Assembly: GCF_028435365.1 (NCBI RefSeq)
Contig: NZ_JAGTJJ010000001.1
Coordinates: 992,001-1,056,000 of the forward strand
Length of the DNA stretch: 64,000 bases
Direction: 5' to 3'
DNA from: Polyangium jinanense
GTDB lineage: Bacteria; Myxococcota; Polyangia; Polyangiales; Polyangiaceae
The notes under the pieces are model-generated. The model made no database searches and was not told the origin of the DNA. It worked only from the letters and a program-made list of their open reading frames with translations. The position numbers and the translations under genes are program-made. The first letter of the stretch is position 1. Every line of letters begins with the position of its first letter. This document shows, piece after piece, positions 61,425 through 64,000 of the stretch.

Positions 61425-63683
61425 ATGAGGGGTCCCGTGAAACACGCGCGTCTCGCCGCGGCCTCGATCGTGGTCGCGGCCACGACCAGGATGCTCTCCG
61501 GCTGCGGGGAAGACGCACCCGCGGGTGCAGGCGGCGCGGGCGGCGCGGCGACGACCGTGTCGTCCTCGTCGTCGTCTTCGGCGTCGGTCGGTCCGACGAC
61601 GGGCGCGGGAGGCGCGTTGCCCGAGGTCTTCACCGTGACGGGCGTGGTGACGGACGGCGCTTCGCCCCTCGCCGGCGCGATCGTGATGCAAGGCGGCGGC
61701 GCGCCCGCGCTCGTGACGGGCGACGATGGTGCGTTTTCGATCGAGCTCTCCGCGTCGATCCCGGGCGCGCCCACGGTGGTCGCGGCGAAGGTGGGCTACC
61801 GGAGCGCCGGGATCGAGCTCGACGCGCTTCCCGAGGGGCCGCTCGAGCTCGTACTGCACGAGGTGGCGCCGCCCGACAATGCGGACGGCTACAAGTTCGG
61901 ACCGCCGGGCGTGGGGGACGAGAACCTCGACGCGACGACGGCGGTTTGCGGGCACTGTCACACGACGCTCGTGGCGCAATTTCAGCAATCGGCGCACGCG
62001 AAGGCGACGCGCGACCCGCTCGTGCAGGATCTTTATGCGGGGACTTCGCGCGCGCACGCGGACGCGGCGTCGTGCGCGGCAGCGGGCGGGGAATGGCGGA
62101 CGGGGCGGGTGCCGGGCACGATGATGGAGGCCGGGCCGCGTTGTTATCTCGGCGGCGGGGTCTTGCCGGATCTCAATGGGTGCGGCGCGAAGGGCGCGCT
62201 CGCCTGCGATGATCCGGCGCTACCGGCGGCGGAAAAACCCACGTCGTTCGGCGCGTGCGCCGATTGCCACGCGGCGGGGCTCGATGGAAAGGCGGGCGGG
62301 CGGGATTTGCTGGAGGCGACGGGCATCGCGTTCGAGAATGGAAACCATTGCGACACGTGCCACAAGGTGCGGGACATCGATCTGACGAAACCGCCGGGAA
62401 CGGCGGGACGGCTGCTCATGCAGCGGCCGAGCGAGAAGGTGTCCGACGAGCCCCTCGGAAAACTCCGCCAGGTGATGTTCGGCCCGCTGCCCGACGTGCC
62501 GAACGAGTTCATGGGCGGGAGTTATCAGCCGAAATTCTCCGAGGCGACGTTCTGCGCGGGCTGCCACGAGCAAACGCAGCCGGCCTTGCTCCCGGGCCAG
62601 ACGGTCGATCCGGCGCGTTTTCCCGGTGGCCTGCCCGTGCATTCGACGTTCGCGGAGTGGTCGGCGAGCCCGTGGGCCGAAGTCGGCGCTCCTTGCCAGC
62701 ATTGCCACATGCCGCCGAACGAGGGGCTCTGGAACACGCTGGACAAGACGACCCCGAAGAACGGAGGCATCACATTCGGATTCGTGCGGCCGCCGGAGCA
62801 GATTCGATCCCACGCATTTCGAGGCCCGCTCACGGGGACGCCGCGTCTTTTGGATCTGGCGCTCGGAATGTGGATGACGGCGAAGACGGCGGCAGGCGTG
62901 GTCGACGTGGCAGTGACGCTGTCGAACCAGGGATGCGGGCACGCATTGCCGACGGGCGAGCCGATGCGATCACTCGTGCTCGTGGTCCGTGCCGAGGCCT
63001 GCGGCGAGCTGCTCGTGGCGAGCGCGGGGCCGACGGTGCCGGACGTGGGCGGCGCGTGGGCGGAGGGGGTGATCGGGCAAGGCGTGGCGGTCACGGGGAC
63101 GCAATGGTCCTGGCCGGAGGGCGCGGCCCACGCGAAGCCGGGGCAGGTTTTGCGGGTGGTGCGGGAGACGGGGAACTGGCTGGACTATCCGGGCGTCGGC
63201 ATCTTTGCGGATCCGGCGCTCTCCCCGGCGGAAAAGGGAATTCCGATCCGGGTGCCGGTCGCCGAATGGAAGATCGTATCTGCGGCGAACGGCCAAATCG
63301 TGACGGAGGGCGTGGCGGAGGTGATGCCGGGGGATCGGGTCTTCCTCGGGGATACGCTCGCGGCCGAGGTGATGGACGGATCGGGCGCGGCGGCGCTCGC
63401 GGGCGCGGCGGGGCAAGCATTCGCGCGGGTGCTCGTGGACGCGGAGGGAAACCGGTTCGTCCCGCATTACCGCGCGGTGGACATGGTGAGCGACAATCGC
63501 CTGCCGCCGTTCACGCCTGTCACAAGTCAGCATTCGTTCGTGCTGCCGGCGGGTTGTCCGAGCGTAACGGTGACAGCGACGGCGCTGTATCGGCCGGTGC
63601 CGGTGGGGATGGCAAAAGAGCGAGGCTGGGAGGCGCTGGATTGGGTGGCGGCGACGCGGAAGGAGAGCGTCAGCGCGAACTAG
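61425..63683 (+). CDS. Pentahaem c-type cytochrome lipoprotein
   Basis: 752 aa from ATG 61425. Lipobox L-S-G-C (Cys27), a Gly/Ser linker, a carboxypeptidase-regulatory-like beta domain at ~68-150, then five CXXCH haem motifs at C175, C278, C309, C377 and C424, an arrangement like multihaem electron carriers. The last ~300 residues are beta-rich with V-T-L-S-N-x-G-C-G-H-A-L-P near 482, a metal- or haem-ligand-like segment. Likely an outer-membrane electron-transfer protein, next to the DUF3570/DUF4266 operon. Divergent from otsB by 64 bp. Confidence 0.87.
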   Translation: MRGPVKHARLAAASIVVAATTRMLSGCGEDAPAGAGGAGGAATTVSSSSSSSASVGPTTGAGGALPEVFTVTGVVTDGASPLAGAIVMQGGGAPALVTGDDGAFSIELSASIPGAPTVVAAKVGYRSAGIELDALPEGPLELVLHEVAPPDNADGYKFGPPGVGDENLDATTAVCGHCHTTLVAQFQQSAHAKATRDPLVQDLYAGTSRAHADAASCAAAGGEWRTGRVPGTMMEAGPRCYLGGGVLPDLNGCGAKGALACDDPALPAAEKPTSFGACADCHAAGLDGKAGGRDLLEATGIAFENGNHCDTCHKVRDIDLTKPPGTAGRLLMQRPSEKVSDEPLGKLRQVMFGPLPDVPNEFMGGSYQPKFSEATFCAGCHEQTQPALLPGQTVDPARFPGGLPVHSTFAEWSASPWAEVGAPCQHCHMPPNEGLWNTLDKTTPKNGGITFGFVRPPEQIRSHAFRGPLTGTPRLLDLALGMWMTAKTAAGVVDVAVTLSNQGCGHALPTGEPMRSLVLVVRAEACGELLVASAGPTVPDVGGAWAEGVIGQGVAVTGTQWSWPEGAAHAKPGQVLRVVRETGNWLDYPGVGIFADPALSPAEKGIPIRVPVAEWKIVSAANGQIVTEGVAEVMPGDRVFLGDTLAAEVMDGSGAAALAGAAGQAFARVLVDAEGNRFVPHYRAVDMVSDNRLPPFTPVTSQHSFVLPAGCPSVTVTATALYRPVPVGMAKERGWEALDWVAATRKESVSAN

Positions 63684-64000
63684 GAGAAGCCCCCGCGCCC
63701 TTCTCCACGGGAAAGGCCTGCATTCGCGGCCCGCCGCCGACCTTCGCGTCGGCTCCCCACATCACGATGACGCCGTCCCGGCGCACCGCCCACGTCCGTC
63801 TGGGCGAAGCTTCGACGGCCACGGCGTCCTCGACCTCGTCGATCCGGACGGGCAATGGGTGACCCTCGCGGACGTCGTCCGGCATCACGCAACCTGGGAC
63901 GCGCTTGTACACGGGCTGCACGCTCTCCCCGGCGCGCCGCGCATTCCATTGAAGCCGCGCGCACGCGTCGTCGGGTCGTCGCACTGGCACATTTGGATCG
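63670..64000 (-). CDS. Partial protein with RCC1-like repeat, runs off the window
   Basis: The open frame continues past the window's right edge, so only the C-terminal ~110 residues are seen. It includes T-W-A-V-R-R-D-G-V-I-V-M-W-G, the core of RCC1/BNR-type propeller repeats, preceded by an E-V-E-D-A-V-A-V-E-A stretch. Probably a secreted repeat lipoprotein as elsewhere in this window. It overlaps the 3' end of the pentahaem gene by 14 bp. Confidence 0.6.
   Translation of the reverse strand, partial: DPNVPVRRPDDACARLQWNARRAGESVQPVYKRVPGCVMPDDVREGHPLPVRIDEVEDAVAVEASPRRTWAVRRDGVIVMWGADAKVGGGPRMQAFPVEKGAGASPSSR

Overview
The window is high-GC, gene-dense chromosomal DNA from a bacterium that looks like a myxobacterium of the Polyangium/Sorangium type. 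This is inferred from the many secreted lipoproteins with Gly/Ser-rich linkers after the lipobox, a Ca-binding repeat protein ending in a MYXO-CTERM-like Cys + membrane + Arg tail, CX4CH/CXXCH cytochrome-like lipoproteins, strong preference for C/G-ending codons, and many ATGA-overlapping gene pairs. No replication origin, rRNA operon, CRISPR array or intact mobile element was seen. One tRNA gene, tRNA-Ala(CGC), is present.

Layout. 0-21 kb is mostly housekeeping and cell-envelope genes: a DsbA-like lipoprotein coupled to a DEDDh exonuclease, small membrane proteins, a methyltransferase, an Rpn-type nuclease with an internal 12-bp repeat, a multihaem lipoprotein fused to a decayed phosphoesterase-like domain, a caspase-fold protein lacking both catalytic residues, an MCE/MlaD protein, a TPR lipoprotein, a CAP-domain protein, a CDF metal exporter, oligoribonuclease, an ABC-2 permease cluster, and an alpha/beta-hydrolase coupled to a PlsC-like acyltransferase. 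21-31 kb holds an acetyltransferase, a Cys-rich lipoprotein, a ~1300-residue thrombospondin-type-3 repeat protein, a histidine phosphatase, a DUF4360 protein, the tRNA and an HTTM membrane protein.

31-42.5 kb is accessory. A minus-strand operon of lipoprotein, internally duplicated cytoplasmic protein, small beta-barrel-like protein and Cys-rich lipoproteins has been partly duplicated, with a decayed second copy beside it. It is followed by an exact seven-copy 43-bp tandem repeat in a divergent intergenic region, two secreted proteins, and an ECF-type sigma factor with a membrane-spanning C-terminal extension. A promoter-like bipartite motif lies in front of the sigma gene and is repeated in front of the next gene. 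Small exported proteins follow, including a cyanovirin-N-like (CVNH) protein. 42.4-46.5 kb carries a free-standing A-PCP-reductase NRPS-type enzyme just downstream of a PAS-STAS (RsbR-like) gene.

46.5-54 kb is a scarred region: an IS91-type transposase remnant, other gene tails, a GFA-family gene with foreign codon use, hairpins, an S41 protease, and a frameshifted gene. 55.5-59.8 kb is a tightly coupled minus-strand operon: CX4CH lipoprotein, DUF4266 lipoprotein, TPR/PEGA/DUF3570-like outer-membrane beta-barrel, di-CXXCH lipoprotein, and single-motif lipoprotein. A TlpA-like thioredoxin lipoprotein, OtsB and a pentahaem lipoprotein lie beside it. Together these look like an envelope redox or electron-transfer module.

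All calls come from reading sequence and recalling family features; no database search was possible.
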